From a virus: 48,375 bases of DNA. Below the pieces are notes generated by a model. That model did no database searches. It saw only the letters and a program-made list of their open reading frames with translations, and had not been told where the DNA came from. The DNA lies in IMG/VR virus record IMGVR_UViG_3300020731_000027, positions 1-48,375 of that record. The stretch is one strand, 5' to 3'. Positions within the stretch are counted from its first letter, which is position 1. Every line of letters begins with the position of its first letter. Positions 1 through 7,116 of this stretch are shown here, piece by piece. The position numbers were made by a program, and so were the translations under genes.

Positions 1-287
1 AATTCTTTTATATTTTGGTGTTTTTTCAATACAATAAATTCATCACAATCTAAAAACGCAACATAATCATAATCATTTCTAAAATGAGTTAAAAAATGGT
101 TATATGCCTCCATTTGTTTATGTAATCCTGGAAATTGTATCTTACTTAAAAATGGACGATCTACTTTACACGACCAATCATTTTCATACATAATAATTTC
201 ATCAAAACCTAATTTTTTATTGTAATCAACCCACTCCTCAACGTAATTATCTTCATCTTTTGCAATACAAACTAATGCTACTTTCAT
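1..287 (-). CDS. Glycosyltransferase, GT92/DUF23-like (N-terminal part, runs off the left edge)
   Basis: The first 95 residues are visible on the minus strand. They begin MKVALVCIAKDEDNYVEEW and continue with a WVDYNKKLGFDEIIMYEN segment. This CIAKDE / EW..Y..KLGFD pattern is the opening of the Glyco_tranf_2_4 / GT92 family of nucleotide-sugar transferases. A DCDEF motif near residue 83 fits the metal-binding DxD. The rest lies outside the window. The likely role is sugar transfer to a phage or host surface component or to modified DNA; the acceptor cannot be told. The family call is good, the substrate unknown. Confidence 0.75.
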   Translation of the reverse strand, partial: MKVALVCIAKDEDNYVEEWVDYNKKLGFDEIIMYENDWSCKVDRPFLSKIQFPGLHKQMEAYNHFLTHFRNDYDYVAFLDCDEFIVLKKHQNIKE

Positions 288-336
288 AATTTTTTTTAAA
301 ATATAATTAATAATTTTTTATTTGCAAAATATTTCA

Positions 337-534
337 CTAATATTTTGAACTTTGATTTGATAAAGAATTATGGTCATTTACCTTTTTTCTAAATTCTTCA
401 TCCTTATTATATAAATCTAAACATCTATTTACAACCTTCTGAAAATTAATAGAATTATGTATTGACGCAATTTTAAATTTTTTATAAACATCATCCAAGA
501 CATTCACGCTTGTTAACTTTTTTTCTATTTTCAT
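337..534 (-). CDS. Small ribbon-helix-helix-like DNA-binding protein
   Basis: The 65-residue product has the layout of a ribbon-helix-helix repressor: a short strand (KLTSVNVLDDVYKKFK), a first helix, and a second helix (NFQKVVNRCLDLYNKDEEF). It would bind DNA as a dimer and probably regulates phage or host transcription. The target is unknown. It starts 3 bases after a late-type ATATTTATAT element, so the mRNA leader must be extremely short. Confidence 0.55.
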   Translation of the reverse strand: MKIEKKLTSVNVLDDVYKKFKIASIHNSINFQKVVNRCLDLYNKDEEFRKKVNDHNSLSNQSSKY

Positions 535-550
535 ATATAAATATATATAA
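535..550 (-). promoter_or_regulatory. Late-type ATATTTATAT promoter element (leftward)
   Basis: Read leftward, the sequence just before the 65-residue gene is TATATATTTATATATG, with the final ATG the start codon. The same ATATTTAT core lies before the lysin gene, two further genes with capsid-targeting-like N-termini and both intact endonuclease genes. Confidence 0.45.
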
Positions 551-560
551 TTAATGTTTA

Positions 561-594
561 AAAAATATCAAGTCTTAAACCTGATATTTTTTTT
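561..594 (-). terminator. Hairpin terminator after the leftward 53-aa gene
   Basis: AAAAATATCA and TGATATTTTT form a stem around an 11-base loop. In the leftward direction a T-run follows, only a few bases after the stop codon of the 597-758 gene. Confidence 0.5.
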
Positions 595-596
595 AA

Positions 597-758
597 TTAC
601 CTTCTTAATTGATTGATTCTATCAACAATCACTTCCACCTGTACTTGTTGATCAGGTGTTAATACTACACCAGCATCTGGCTTCGATTCAGTTAATTTAA
701 TTTGTACTGGAACCGGTTGTGGTTTCGGTTGATTTCTTTTCTTGCAATTACACGCCAT
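597..758 (-). CDS. Small Cys/Pro-rich protein, unknown function
   Basis: The 53 residues start MACNCKKRNQPKPQPVPVQ and end with a helical, charged segment (QVQVEVIVDRINQLRR). An upstream in-frame ATG would add 20 residues, but the MACNC start follows the promoter element and gives the composition expected of a small soluble protein. The CNCKK start could bind metal or form disulfides. No family is recognised. The late-type element upstream suggests late expression. Confidence 0.5.
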   Translation of the reverse strand: MACNCKKRNQPKPQPVPVQIKLTESKPDAGVVLTPDQQVQVEVIVDRINQLRR

Positions 759-774
759 GATATTATAATTTTTT

Positions 775-787
775 AATAAATATTTGG
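775..787 (-). promoter_or_regulatory. Late-type element, leftward half of a divergent promoter
   Basis: AATAAATATTTGG on the plus strand reads CCAAATATTTATT leftward, toward the 597-758 gene. Its TTTG doubles as the -33 box of the rightward promoter. The same 13-mer recurs at two other divergent junctions. Confidence 0.45.
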
Positions 788-814
788 TAAACCCAATTAT
801 ATTTTTTATATTTG
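783..814 (+). promoter_or_regulatory. Bacteroidota-type promoter, rightward
   Basis: TTTG at 783-786, 20 bases, then TATATTTG at 807-814: a canonical -33/-7 pair. It drives the methyltransferase that starts at 852. Confidence 0.7.
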
Positions 815-851
815 ACAAACATAATTAAAATAAAATAAAAAGTAAACAAAA

Positions 852-1586
852 ATGGAAAAAGATTTTAAACCGGTTAAAAGTGTTTACAATACCAACTTCG
901 AAGCGATAACAAATATCATGAAGTTGTATGGTATTGAACAATTTGATTTGGATTGTACGTATTCAAAGGGTGCATTCTGGAAAGACCTACCCCAACCAAA
1001 ATTCAAATCGGATATTTATCCGGTAAATGAATCAGTAGTGAGAGCAAGCTCAGAGAGTTTACCCTTTGATGATAATTCAATGAAAAGTATCATGTACGAT
1101 CCACCATTCGTTGTTGTTGGGAAAACATACAGAGATAATAAAGAAGGTAGTTCAATCATTGCAAAAAGATTTGAAGGGTATGAAACCTTTAACCATCTTA
1201 AAAACAACTACTACAACACCTTAAAAGAACTTTATAGGGTATGTGAAGACGATGGATATATTGTATTCAAATGTCAAGATACTGTATCCGGTGGAAAAAA
1301 CCATTTTAGTCATGTTATGGTTATGAATATGGCAATGGAATTGGGATTCTATCCAAAAGATTTATTCATCCTACTTGCAAAGATGAGAATAAATAGTTTT
1401 GGTTCAAAATGGACAAAACAAGAACACGCAAGAAAATATCATTCTTATTTTTGGGTTTTCCAAAAAACAAAACCAAAGGTACAATATAAAATTACAATAC
1501 CAATTTCACATACACTTGAAGCACCAATGATTGATACCACATCTGAGGAATTTATTGATTTAAGTGGGGATGAAATTACGCTATAG
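852..1586 (+). CDS. SAM-dependent DNA methyltransferase-like protein (DPPF motif)
   Basis: The 244-residue protein carries MYDPPF near residue 79. This is the NPPY/DPPY-type catalytic motif of amino-methyltransferases, which methylate adenine N6 or cytosine N4. It follows an acidic segment SLPFDDNSMKSI typical of the motif preceding it. GYIVFKCQDT fits the next core strand. A target-recognition domain is not obvious, so it is a minimal enzyme. It may protect phage DNA from restriction, or could act on RNA. The last 11 bases overlap the convergent DUF192 gene. Confidence 0.65.
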   Translation: MEKDFKPVKSVYNTNFEAITNIMKLYGIEQFDLDCTYSKGAFWKDLPQPKFKSDIYPVNESVVRASSESLPFDDNSMKSIMYDPPFVVVGKTYRDNKEGSSIIAKRFEGYETFNHLKNNYYNTLKELYRVCEDDGYIVFKCQDTVSGGKNHFSHVMVMNMAMELGFYPKDLFILLAKMRINSFGSKWTKQEHARKYHSYFWVFQKTKPKVQYKITIPISHTLEAPMIDTTSEEFIDLSGDEITL

Positions 1587-1932
1587 GATTAAGTGGAGAT
1601 CCTAAATACATAACACGATCTCCATTTTTAAATTTACTAGCAGTACCAGCAGGGAACTCGATAACATGGTCACCAATACCAGTAAATTTCTGAGAACATT
1701 CACCATCACATGGTTGGCAGTTTGAATGAATACGACTGATTCTACTATTATTAACAAATACAATATCCAATTTAATTTTACAGTTCAACATATGAAAACT
1801 GTGGAATCCCTTTCCCATTTTAAATACCATACAACCATCAAGGTTATCTCTACCCATCATTCCTCTTTGTAGGTCTTCAGGTTCAGAAAGATATTCAGCA
1901 GGAAATGTAATATTGTTTATTCTTATACTCAT
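1576..1932 (-). CDS. DUF192 family protein
   Basis: The 118 residues match the DUF192 fold: a start with ERGLM-like QRGMMGRDNL, a KMGKGFHSFHMLNC strand, KLDIVFVNN, and near the end HVIEFPAGTASKFKNGDRV. DUF192 is a small beta-barrel found in bacteria, archaea and many jumbo phages; its biochemical role is unknown. Here CQPCDGEC adds three cysteines in the middle that could bind metal. It is transcribed leftward from a late-type element and overlaps the methyltransferase end-to-end. Confidence 0.75.
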   Translation of the reverse strand: MSIRINNITFPAEYLSEPEDLQRGMMGRDNLDGCMVFKMGKGFHSFHMLNCKIKLDIVFVNNSRISRIHSNCQPCDGECSQKFTGIGDHVIEFPAGTASKFKNGDRVMYLGSPLNPIA

Positions 1933-1934
1933 AT

Positions 1935-1948
1935 CAATAAATATTTGG
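1935..1948 (-). promoter_or_regulatory. Late-type element for the DUF192 gene
   Basis: CAATAAATATTTGG reads CCAAATATTTATTG leftward, ending 2 bases before the DUF192 start codon. It is the second copy of the divergent 13-mer. Confidence 0.45.
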
Positions 1949-1975
1949 AAATCTCAATAATTTTTACTATATTTG
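1944..1975 (+). promoter_or_regulatory. Bacteroidota-type promoter, rightward
   Basis: TTTG at 1944-1947, 20 bases, TATATTTG at 1968-1975. The start codon at 1981 is only 5 bases further on, so the transcript would be leaderless or begin at the next ATG (1993). Confidence 0.65.
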
Positions 1976-1980
1976 ATTTC

Positions 1981-2229
1981 ATGAAAACAATGTTTGATGG
2001 TTTATTTGAATTTGAATCAGAAGATGATTTGGTTTTATTCACAATTAATATGGATAAACAATCATCAATAAAGATTTTAGAATTGGCAATAGAATATGGA
2101 CAAAAAAAAGGTTTATATTCTATTCAAGAATCATATTGTCTATATAATTGTCTATTAAAACTTAAAGAAAATGAAAATAAAGACGGTAATTTACGTAATA
2201 ATGATACTGACGGGGATTCTAATCAGTAA
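1981..2229 (+). CDS. Unknown small acidic protein
   Basis: An 82-residue product, MKTMFDGLFEFESEDD onward. A longer frame opens at 1945, but that start lies upstream of the -7 box, so 1981 or 1993 is the more likely start. It has a Phe/Glu-rich start, two predicted helices in the middle and an Asn/Asp-rich tail. No family is recognised. Its end overlaps the next small membrane gene by 29 bases. Confidence 0.5.
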   Translation: MKTMFDGLFEFESEDDLVLFTINMDKQSSIKILELAIEYGQKKGLYSIQESYCLYNCLLKLKENENKDGNLRNNDTDGDSNQ

Positions 2230-2335
2230 GTATGGGTTAAAAACCAATAACCCATTAGAACCTTTTTTTGGTGGAACAGTTATTGCATTAGGATCGTTTA
2301 ATATAATATTGGATTATTTAAAAGGAAAAAAATAA
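2201..2335 (+). CDS. Small single-pass membrane protein
   Basis: A 44-residue frame begins MILTGILISKYGLKTNN and contains a hydrophobic stretch FFGGTVIALGSFNIILDYL before a KGKK tail, as in a single membrane span with a positive cytoplasmic end. It overlaps the preceding gene, and the next gene starts 4 bases after its stop, which is the spacing of real genes here. The function is unknown. Confidence 0.45.
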   Translation: MILTGILISKYGLKTNNPLEPFFGGTVIALGSFNIILDYLKGKK

Positions 2336-2339
2336 AAAT

Positions 2340-2582
2340 ATGTTATTATCAGAATTAAAAGAATGGATTAATAAAGTTCCCGAAGAATATTTGGGGTATA
2401 TTGTTGTGAATGGTGAATTCGGACAAATAGAAGGAGATAAGTATTACAGAGTAGGTAACCCAGTGACAACGTTATTTGCAGATAAAGAAACAAAAGAAAT
2501 CTATATTTTAAATGATATAGATGAACAAAATTTTAATATTGATGACGAATCAGGAAATGTTGGAACTAATAAGGAAGGATAG
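2340..2582 (+). CDS. Conserved phage hypothetical protein
   Basis: The 80 residues begin MLLSELKEWINKVPEEYLGY, followed by VVNGEFGQIEGDKYYRVGNPVTTL and a KETKEIYILND strand. This looks like a compact alpha/beta protein of the small LSELKEWI type common in large phages; no biochemical role is known to me. The codon use matches its neighbours. It overlaps the next gene by 26 bases in another frame. Confidence 0.6.
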   Translation: MLLSELKEWINKVPEEYLGYIVVNGEFGQIEGDKYYRVGNPVTTLFADKETKEIYILNDIDEQNFNIDDESGNVGTNKEG

Positions 2583-2787
2583 ACCTAACCAAAAGATTTT
2601 AGAAGTTGTTAAGGTATGTGAACCAGAACAATTTAAAGTTAAAGGGGTTGAATATGATGTTCATGTGGTAATGGAAGTTGATTTATTAGGAAAAGGTAAG
2701 AGGTATAACATAGTATTACCTTATCCCACAAAACCATATATTGATTTTCAAAATTATTTAGTAAAATTAGCAACAGAAAAAAAATGA
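2557..2787 (+). CDS. Unknown small protein
   Basis: 76 residues from the ATG at 2557 (MLELIRKDRPNQKILEVV). A start at 2521 would overlap the upstream gene by 62 bases and is less likely. The protein has a charged helix followed by strands (YDVHVVMEVDLLGKGKRYNIVL). Its stop overlaps the DHFR start as ATGA, so the two are translationally coupled. No family is recognised. Confidence 0.5.
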   Translation: MLELIRKDRPNQKILEVVKVCEPEQFKVKGVEYDVHVVMEVDLLGKGKRYNIVLPYPTKPYIDFQNYLVKLATEKK

Positions 2788-3176
2788 AAGGAATAATTGC
2801 AGTTAACAATCTTGGGTACATTGGGTTAAATAAATCTTTACCTTGGTTACCAAATAAAAAAGATTTTAAACACTTCAAAGAAAAAACAATGGGTTGTACA
2901 TTACTGGTTGGATATAACACCTATAGTACCCTTCCACATCTAGAGGGTCGATCTGTATTAATGGACATTCGTGGAGACTATATGTTTAATCCTGAATTAA
3001 ATGTATTAGAAAAAGTAGACTGGTGTATAGGTGGAAAAAAAACATATGAGAAATTTTGTCATTTATTTACAGAATTACATATATCACACATAAATGATAA
3101 TACAATTGGTGACACAACATTTCCTGATTTCAGAAATCTAAACCCTGAATGTAAAATTTTTAATTATAATTTTTAA
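2784..3176 (+). CDS. Dihydrofolate reductase, short form
   Basis: The 130 residues follow the DHFR layout: GIIAVNNLGYIGLNKSLPW (A-[V]-..-G-IG..-LPW active-site start), an FKHFKEKTMGCTLLVGYNTY segment in place of the usual F+..T.g..vvmGR.T+.SL, and GGKKTYE matching GG..iY. It reduces dihydrofolate to tetrahydrofolate with NADPH. With ThyA at 6226 it would regenerate the folate used in dTMP synthesis. It is shorter than the typical 160 residues, lacking most of the C-terminal strands, and the Arg of GRKT is a Tyr. Activity may therefore be altered. Confidence 0.75.
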   Translation: MKGIIAVNNLGYIGLNKSLPWLPNKKDFKHFKEKTMGCTLLVGYNTYSTLPHLEGRSVLMDIRGDYMFNPELNVLEKVDWCIGGKKTYEKFCHLFTELHISHINDNTIGDTTFPDFRNLNPECKIFNYNF

Positions 3177-3177
3177 A

Positions 3178-3396
3178 ATGAAAAATAAATATTCATTTGA
3201 ATTAAATGAGGTTGAGATAAAGAAATATGAGGAATGGAAAAAAACTCTACCAAAGTTACCATCAGGTTATTTTGGTGCTGCTGGTGGTGGATACTGGATT
3301 AAATTTATACCAACAGGTATTGGGGTTGTAGTAACAGCAGGTAGAGTGGATGTACCAGAAATGGATATTGATTTAACAGATTTTGATAGTTGGTAA
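3178..3396 (+). CDS. Conserved small phage protein, unknown
   Basis: 72 residues. The N-terminal half is helical and charged (NEVEIKKYEEWKKTLPKLPS). It then has a Gly/aromatic segment (GYFGAAGGGYWIKFIPTG) and strands (GIGVVVTAG), ending in an acidic tail DIDLTDFDSW. It starts 1 base after the DHFR stop, in the same operon. The function is not recognised. Confidence 0.55.
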   Translation: MKNKYSFELNEVEIKKYEEWKKTLPKLPSGYFGAAGGGYWIKFIPTGIGVVVTAGRVDVPEMDIDLTDFDSW

Positions 3397-3397
3397 T

Positions 3398-4234
3398 ATG
3401 GACAAATTAAAAATAATATTTAAGGATAATTGGAAATCAATAATATTTTCATATTCACTATTTTCTATCAATTCAATATTGATGTTAATATATCCAAAGG
3501 TATTGGGTAATGCAATTGACCATATGATATTAAGACAATATTCATACATATGGTATTTGGTATTAACATTTGGTTTAATGATGTTTTTTGGTTATATTAG
3601 TCGAATATATGATGTAAAGATATTTTCTGGTATATACAGGAAGTTTTCCTCTAATGAAATCAATAAACAAATTGATAATGGAGTTGAAACAACCAAAATA
3701 AATGGAAGATTGACAATGATGAGTTATATTGTTAATTTCTTTGAATTTGATATGATTAATGTCTTACAAACTACTTTTGGTGTTATAGGATCATTATATT
3801 TCTTATCATTGGTTAGTTGGAAAGTAGTTGGTTTTTTATTAATATCAGGTGTTGCAATAATTGGAACCAGTTATTATTACTCACCAAAGCTGGCAGATTT
3901 AACTAGACAAACAAATGATATTTCAGAAGAACAAACTGATATTATTAGTCAAAGAAAAATTGGTTTAATTAATAATTTATTAAGAAAAACTCAAAAGATA
4001 TCAATAAGAAGAGCAAATATAAATACAAATTTCTATTTGATTATTCAGTTCATTGTTTATGGTAGCGTTACATCAATATTAACATATTATGTAATGTATA
4101 ATAGAGTAACAATTGGTGGCGTATTTTCAACATATAGGTATATGTTTGATTTCTGTAATTCATTATTAGGATTACCAGCAATAATGACATCATACCTTAA
4201 CATAAAAGACGTAATAAAAAGATTAGATGAATAA
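3398..4234 (+). CDS. Stand-alone six-helix ABC-exporter membrane domain (no ATPase)
   Basis: The 278 residues from MDKLKIIFKDNWKSIIF look like the transmembrane half of a type IV ABC exporter. There is the TM1 end with PKVLGNAIDHMI, then TM2, then a coupling-helix region (EINKQIDNGVETTKINGRL), a TM3/TM4 pair around FGVIGSLYFLSLVSWKVVGF, a long helical arm (LADLTRQTNDISEEQTDI), and two more spans. It ends in KDVIKRLDE, where a full exporter continues into the nucleotide-binding domain. No Walker motif is present here or next door. The single-domain type is known as ABC_membrane_3. The start at 3398 is preferred over 3383, since the longer form begins inside the upstream gene. Confidence 0.7.
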   Translation: MDKLKIIFKDNWKSIIFSYSLFSINSILMLIYPKVLGNAIDHMILRQYSYIWYLVLTFGLMMFFGYISRIYDVKIFSGIYRKFSSNEINKQIDNGVETTKINGRLTMMSYIVNFFEFDMINVLQTTFGVIGSLYFLSLVSWKVVGFLLISGVAIIGTSYYYSPKLADLTRQTNDISEEQTDIISQRKIGLINNLLRKTQKISIRRANINTNFYLIIQFIVYGSVTSILTYYVMYNRVTIGGVFSTYRYMFDFCNSLLGLPAIMTSYLNIKDVIKRLDE

Positions 4235-4421
4235 ATTTGATTTTATCCGTAAATTTGAAGATACATGTCAAAAATTAAATATTAAACCTAAATATATTCT
4301 TGAACATAGTTTAAAAATAACTAATAATTCTATTAATATAGATCGAGTGGGTATAATAATTAAAAAAAATAGTATATCTGAAAATAATTTAACTCATTTT
4401 ATAAATGAATTTTTTTTTTGA
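4227..4421 (+). CDS. N-terminal part of a frameshifted unknown gene
   Basis: 64 residues (MNKFDFIRKFEDTCQKLN...) end in Phe-Phe-Phe-stop inside a run of ten T at 4410-4419. Removing one T joins this frame to the next (4405-4956) into one continuous 242-residue protein with even composition. The start codon overlaps the stop of the ABC membrane gene by 8 bases. No domain is recognised. It may be a sequencing or replication slip, a phase-variable tract, or programmed slippage. Confidence 0.5.
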   Translation: MNKFDFIRKFEDTCQKLNIKPKYILEHSLKITNNSINIDRVGIIIKKNSISENNLTHFINEFFF

Positions 4422-4956
4422 TCATCAGGATGTTACTTTATTTATTAATGAATCTAAAAAAAAATATGGAGATAAAATACATAGTATTATATTAGGATAT
4501 TCAAACCAATTAACAGAAATATATATTGAATACTCATCTCAGATAGATGAATTACCAATAATAATATCATATTGTTTAAATAATAAACAACATAGTGAAT
4601 ATTTTTTAATAAAAAATTCAAATAACTATAAGAATGAATTTATTAATTTAATAAAAGAAAAAATAACATTTTCGTATACGAATAAATTTTATAATAGTGG
4701 ATGGTATAAAAATGGTGAAAATAGTATGGTGTACCTTATAATAAAAAAAAATTCATTTAAAAAAACATTAAGAAATTTATGTTATGTTATAAATCCAAAA
4801 GAAAAAAAAATAATAGATGAGTGGTTTGATGAAAATAAAAACAATACTATTAATGTAATTGGATATAAAATAAATAATGGTAATTTAACTTTAAATATAT
4901 ATGGAGTAAAGTTATCTTTGTTTTTTAGGTTATTTCTAAATATAATAAGAATTTAA
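4405..4956 (+). CDS. Main part of the frameshifted unknown gene
   Basis: 183 residues open with MNFFFDHQDVTLFINESKKKYGD, whose first codons lie in the T10 run. The body alternates strands and loops (IIISYCLNNKQHSEYFLIK, SMVYLIIKKNS) and ends in a hydrophobic LSLFFRLFLNIIRI. It could be translated alone from the ATG at 4405 or as the C-terminal portion of a 242-residue protein starting at 4227. It is very Asn/Lys/Ile-rich, even for this genome. The function is unknown. Confidence 0.5.
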   Translation: MNFFFDHQDVTLFINESKKKYGDKIHSIILGYSNQLTEIYIEYSSQIDELPIIISYCLNNKQHSEYFLIKNSNNYKNEFINLIKEKITFSYTNKFYNSGWYKNGENSMVYLIIKKNSFKKTLRNLCYVINPKEKKIIDEWFDENKNNTINVIGYKINNGNLTLNIYGVKLSLFFRLFLNIIRI

Positions 4957-4967
4957 TAAAAAATAAA

Positions 4968-5168
4968 ATGGGAAATTTATACAATTATGTATTTTGGTAT
5001 AATGAATATCAAGATCTATGGTACGCAATTGATCGTAATACGGAAAATGATTTCTTTAATGGAAATCGTGAAAAATCCATATATTATAAATCAAAAGAAC
5101 ATTCAACGTTAGTGGAACTATTAACGAAAGAAAGTGTTTTTGAAAAATATAATCAGGTTAATAAATAA
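4968..5168 (+). CDS. Conserved small phage protein
   Basis: The 66 residues contain YNYVFWYNEYQDLWYAIDR and NDFFNGNREKSIYYKS, a Trp/Tyr-rich alpha/beta pattern that recurs in large phages as an uncharacterised family. It lies 11 bases after the preceding gene in the same operon. The role is unknown. Confidence 0.6.
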   Translation: MGNLYNYVFWYNEYQDLWYAIDRNTENDFFNGNREKSIYYKSKEHSTLVELLTKESVFEKYNQVNK

Positions 5169-5182
5169 AACAAATATATATT

Positions 5183-5542
5183 ATGCACAATCATCACAAC
5201 AGAGAGGTTAGTATTGAAAAAAGTAAACTAATCGAGAAAATTAAAGAAAATCGTGACATTCACATTAAGGAGTACGAACAAGCTGTAATTGCTTATAAGA
5301 AAGAAGCAGAAATTCAGTTAAAGAAATTAACTAAGAATTTAAAAGATGGTGTCTTAACTTTAAGACTAAATTTGGTAACACCAGTTAATCGTTCTTCTGA
5401 ATATAATAAGGTTATTGAAATGTTTGAATGGGAAATTTCGGACGTTGTTAAATTAACTCAAAGAGAATTTAACGAGTATATCCATGATGACACATCAGAT
5501 GCAATTCAAACTAAAATGTTAAATTCAACTTATCTAAGATAA
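5183..5542 (+). CDS. Conserved phage hypothetical protein, helical
   Basis: 119 residues. Residues 10-55 form a long charged helix (SKLIEKIKENRDIHIKEYEQ onward), likely coiled coil. Next come a strand LRLNLVTPVNRSSEYNKVIE and another helix EISDVVKLTQREFNEYIHD. The pattern, a helical hairpin closed by a P-V-N loop, is one I associate with a widespread phage family of unknown function. A 7-bp tandem repeat follows it. Confidence 0.6.
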   Translation: MHNHHNREVSIEKSKLIEKIKENRDIHIKEYEQAVIAYKKEAEIQLKKLTKNLKDGVLTLRLNLVTPVNRSSEYNKVIEMFEWEISDVVKLTQREFNEYIHDDTSDAIQTKMLNSTYLR

Positions 5543-5582
5543 TAAAATAAAAAATAAAAAATAAAAAATAAAAAATAAAAAA
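5543..5582. repeat. Short tandem repeat, 7-bp unit (TAAAAAA)
   Basis: About five copies of TAAAAAA fill the gap between two genes, ending just before the ATG at 5586. It may have grown by slippage, and it gives the next gene an A-rich, unstructured leader. Confidence 0.6.
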
Positions 5583-5585
5583 ATT

Positions 5586-6014
5586 ATGAATAAAAATGAT
5601 GTAAAATGGACAACAGATTGGAATTATAAAGTTGTTGAATCGTATCTTAATGAACAAAATGATTGGAATCAAACGTTAATTACTAAAATTAATCAAATTT
5701 CAGCTCAAATTTTTAAAACCACTTTAAGTGGTAGTGCTAATTGTATTGCGTTATGCAGTAAATTAAAACCACTAATAGAAACTCTTTTATTCTATAAAGA
5801 TGGTTATCTTGCAGAAAAATATAAAGTTATTATTGATGATAGTTTGGATTCGGATACGATATTAGTGTATAAAGATAACCCAAAAAATGATAAATATTTT
5901 AAAATTATTGATGGTAACATACATGAATTACCCAGAAGTAATGATGAAGAAGAATATCAAGAATATCTTAAAAAACATTATGGTCGTGTAATAATTCAAA
6001 ATTATGGAGAATAA
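5586..6014 (+). CDS. Unknown protein with a capsid-domain-like pattern
   Basis: 142 residues. The central part (INQISAQIFKTTLSGSANCI, then KLKPLIETLLFY, then AEKYKVIIDDSLDSDTILVY) resembles the peripheral-domain pattern of phage major capsid proteins: I-S-x-x-T-..-G-x-A-N-x-I, a helix, and then YKV-IDP. The protein is far too short to be a capsid protein and lies outside any head operon. It could be a capsid-derived accessory protein, or the likeness could be chance. Confidence 0.45.
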   Translation: MNKNDVKWTTDWNYKVVESYLNEQNDWNQTLITKINQISAQIFKTTLSGSANCIALCSKLKPLIETLLFYKDGYLAEKYKVIIDDSLDSDTILVYKDNPKNDKYFKIIDGNIHELPRSNDEEEYQEYLKKHYGRVIIQNYGE

Positions 6015-6038
6015 AACAAATAATAAATTTGCAAAGTT

Positions 6039-6239
6039 ATGGGGAATAATTTAGATAAACAACATATAGAATTATTAGAGGATATATTAAAAAATAATGT
6101 TGAAAGTAAAGAAGAAAAACAGAAAAAGTTAAAAAAATTAATCCCAATGAAAACAGAATCTTTTCATAAATCATTATTAGAAGATAATTCATTAATTACA
6201 CATTTAGACCCAATTGATTTTTTTCATGAACAAAGCTGA
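6039..6239 (+). CDS. Unknown small charged helical protein
   Basis: 66 residues, mostly Lys/Glu helix (EDILKNNVESKEEKQKKLKK). Its last 14 bases overlap the thymidylate synthase start, so it may serve as a coupled upstream cistron. No family is recognised. Confidence 0.5.
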   Translation: MGNNLDKQHIELLEDILKNNVESKEEKQKKLKKLIPMKTESFHKSLLEDNSLITHLDPIDFFHEQS

Positions 6240-7056
6240 TTTTAATTATAAAACTAATTTAAAAAAAATATTAGATAATGGTTGTTGGGATATTGACCCA
6301 AGACCTAAATATAATGATGGTACGCCAGCTCATTCCAAATTTATAACAGGTGTATTTGAAGAATATGATATATCAAATGAAGAGTTTCCAATACCTACTT
6401 TAAGAAATACCGCAATTAAAACAGGAATAAAAGAAGTTCTTTGGATTTATCAAAAACAATCATCTTCATTAGATGACGCTCATGGTATGGGTATAAAATG
6501 GTGGGATGAATGGGATATTGGTAATAATACAATCGGTCAAAGATATGGATCTACAATAAAAAAATGGAATTTAATTGATAATATTTTAAAAACATTAATT
6601 GAAGAACCATTTTCAAGACGACACATCATGAATATGTATCAATATTCTGATTTAAAGGAAACTAAAGGACTTTATCCATGTGCATATGAAACAATATTTT
6701 CAGTAAGAAAAGAAAATAATAATTTAATGTTGGATATGACACTAATTCAAAGGTCAAATGATTATATTGTCGCAGGTTATATTAATAAAATACAATACGT
6801 GGCATTACAAATGATGATTGCTGGACATTGTAATTACAAAGTTGGTAAATTTTGTCATTTAGTTCAAAATCTACACATTTATGATAGACATTTCAATGCA
6901 GTTTCTGAATTATTAGAAAAAAAACCATTAGACATTTATCCTAAATTATTATTAAAAGAAAATAAGAATTTTTATGATTATACAATAAATGATTTTGAAA
7001 TTTTTAATATAGAAAACATAACTAAAATTAATTCAGAATTGGAATTGGCTATTTAA
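6226..7056 (+). CDS. thyA: Thymidylate synthase
   Basis: A 276-residue ThyA that converts dUMP to dTMP with methylene-tetrahydrofolate. The catalytic Cys lies in LYPCAYET (residue 152). QRSNDYIVAGYINKIQYVAL holds the phosphate-binding Arg-Ser and the dUMP-binding Asp/Asn. HLVQNLHIYDRH supplies the His-Tyr pair, and GQRYGSTIKKW fits the N-terminal loop. The usual LPPC is LYPC. The start at 6226 (MNKADFNYKTN) is preferred to 6214. It works with DHFR at 2784. A GIY-YIG endonuclease follows 60 bases downstream, a position that recalls T4 td and its I-TevI intron, but no intron splits this gene. Confidence 0.9.
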   Translation: MNKADFNYKTNLKKILDNGCWDIDPRPKYNDGTPAHSKFITGVFEEYDISNEEFPIPTLRNTAIKTGIKEVLWIYQKQSSSLDDAHGMGIKWWDEWDIGNNTIGQRYGSTIKKWNLIDNILKTLIEEPFSRRHIMNMYQYSDLKETKGLYPCAYETIFSVRKENNNLMLDMTLIQRSNDYIVAGYINKIQYVALQMMIAGHCNYKVGKFCHLVQNLHIYDRHFNAVSELLEKKPLDIYPKLLLKENKNFYDYTINDFEIFNIENITKINSELELAI

Positions 7057-7093
7057 TTTTTTGGGATTACCATTCAACTTTTTTTATTATGAT

Positions 7094-7105
7094 GATATTT
7101 ATAAT
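7094..7105 (+). promoter_or_regulatory. Late-type GATATTTATAAT element
   Basis: GATATTTATAAT ends 11 bases before the GIY-YIG endonuclease start. It matches the ATATTTAT core seen before the other intact endonuclease and the virion-like genes. Confidence 0.45.
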
Positions 7106-7116
7106 AAAGAAAAGTT

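Noticed and set aside
2639-2920. 93-residue antisense frame across two genes
   Set aside because: It is opposite the DHFR start and its upstream gene, without promoter or motif.
5543-5585. Tandem A-rich repeats as a possible CRISPR or origin
   Set aside because: The unit is 7 bases without spacers; it is a simple slippage repeat before a start codon.
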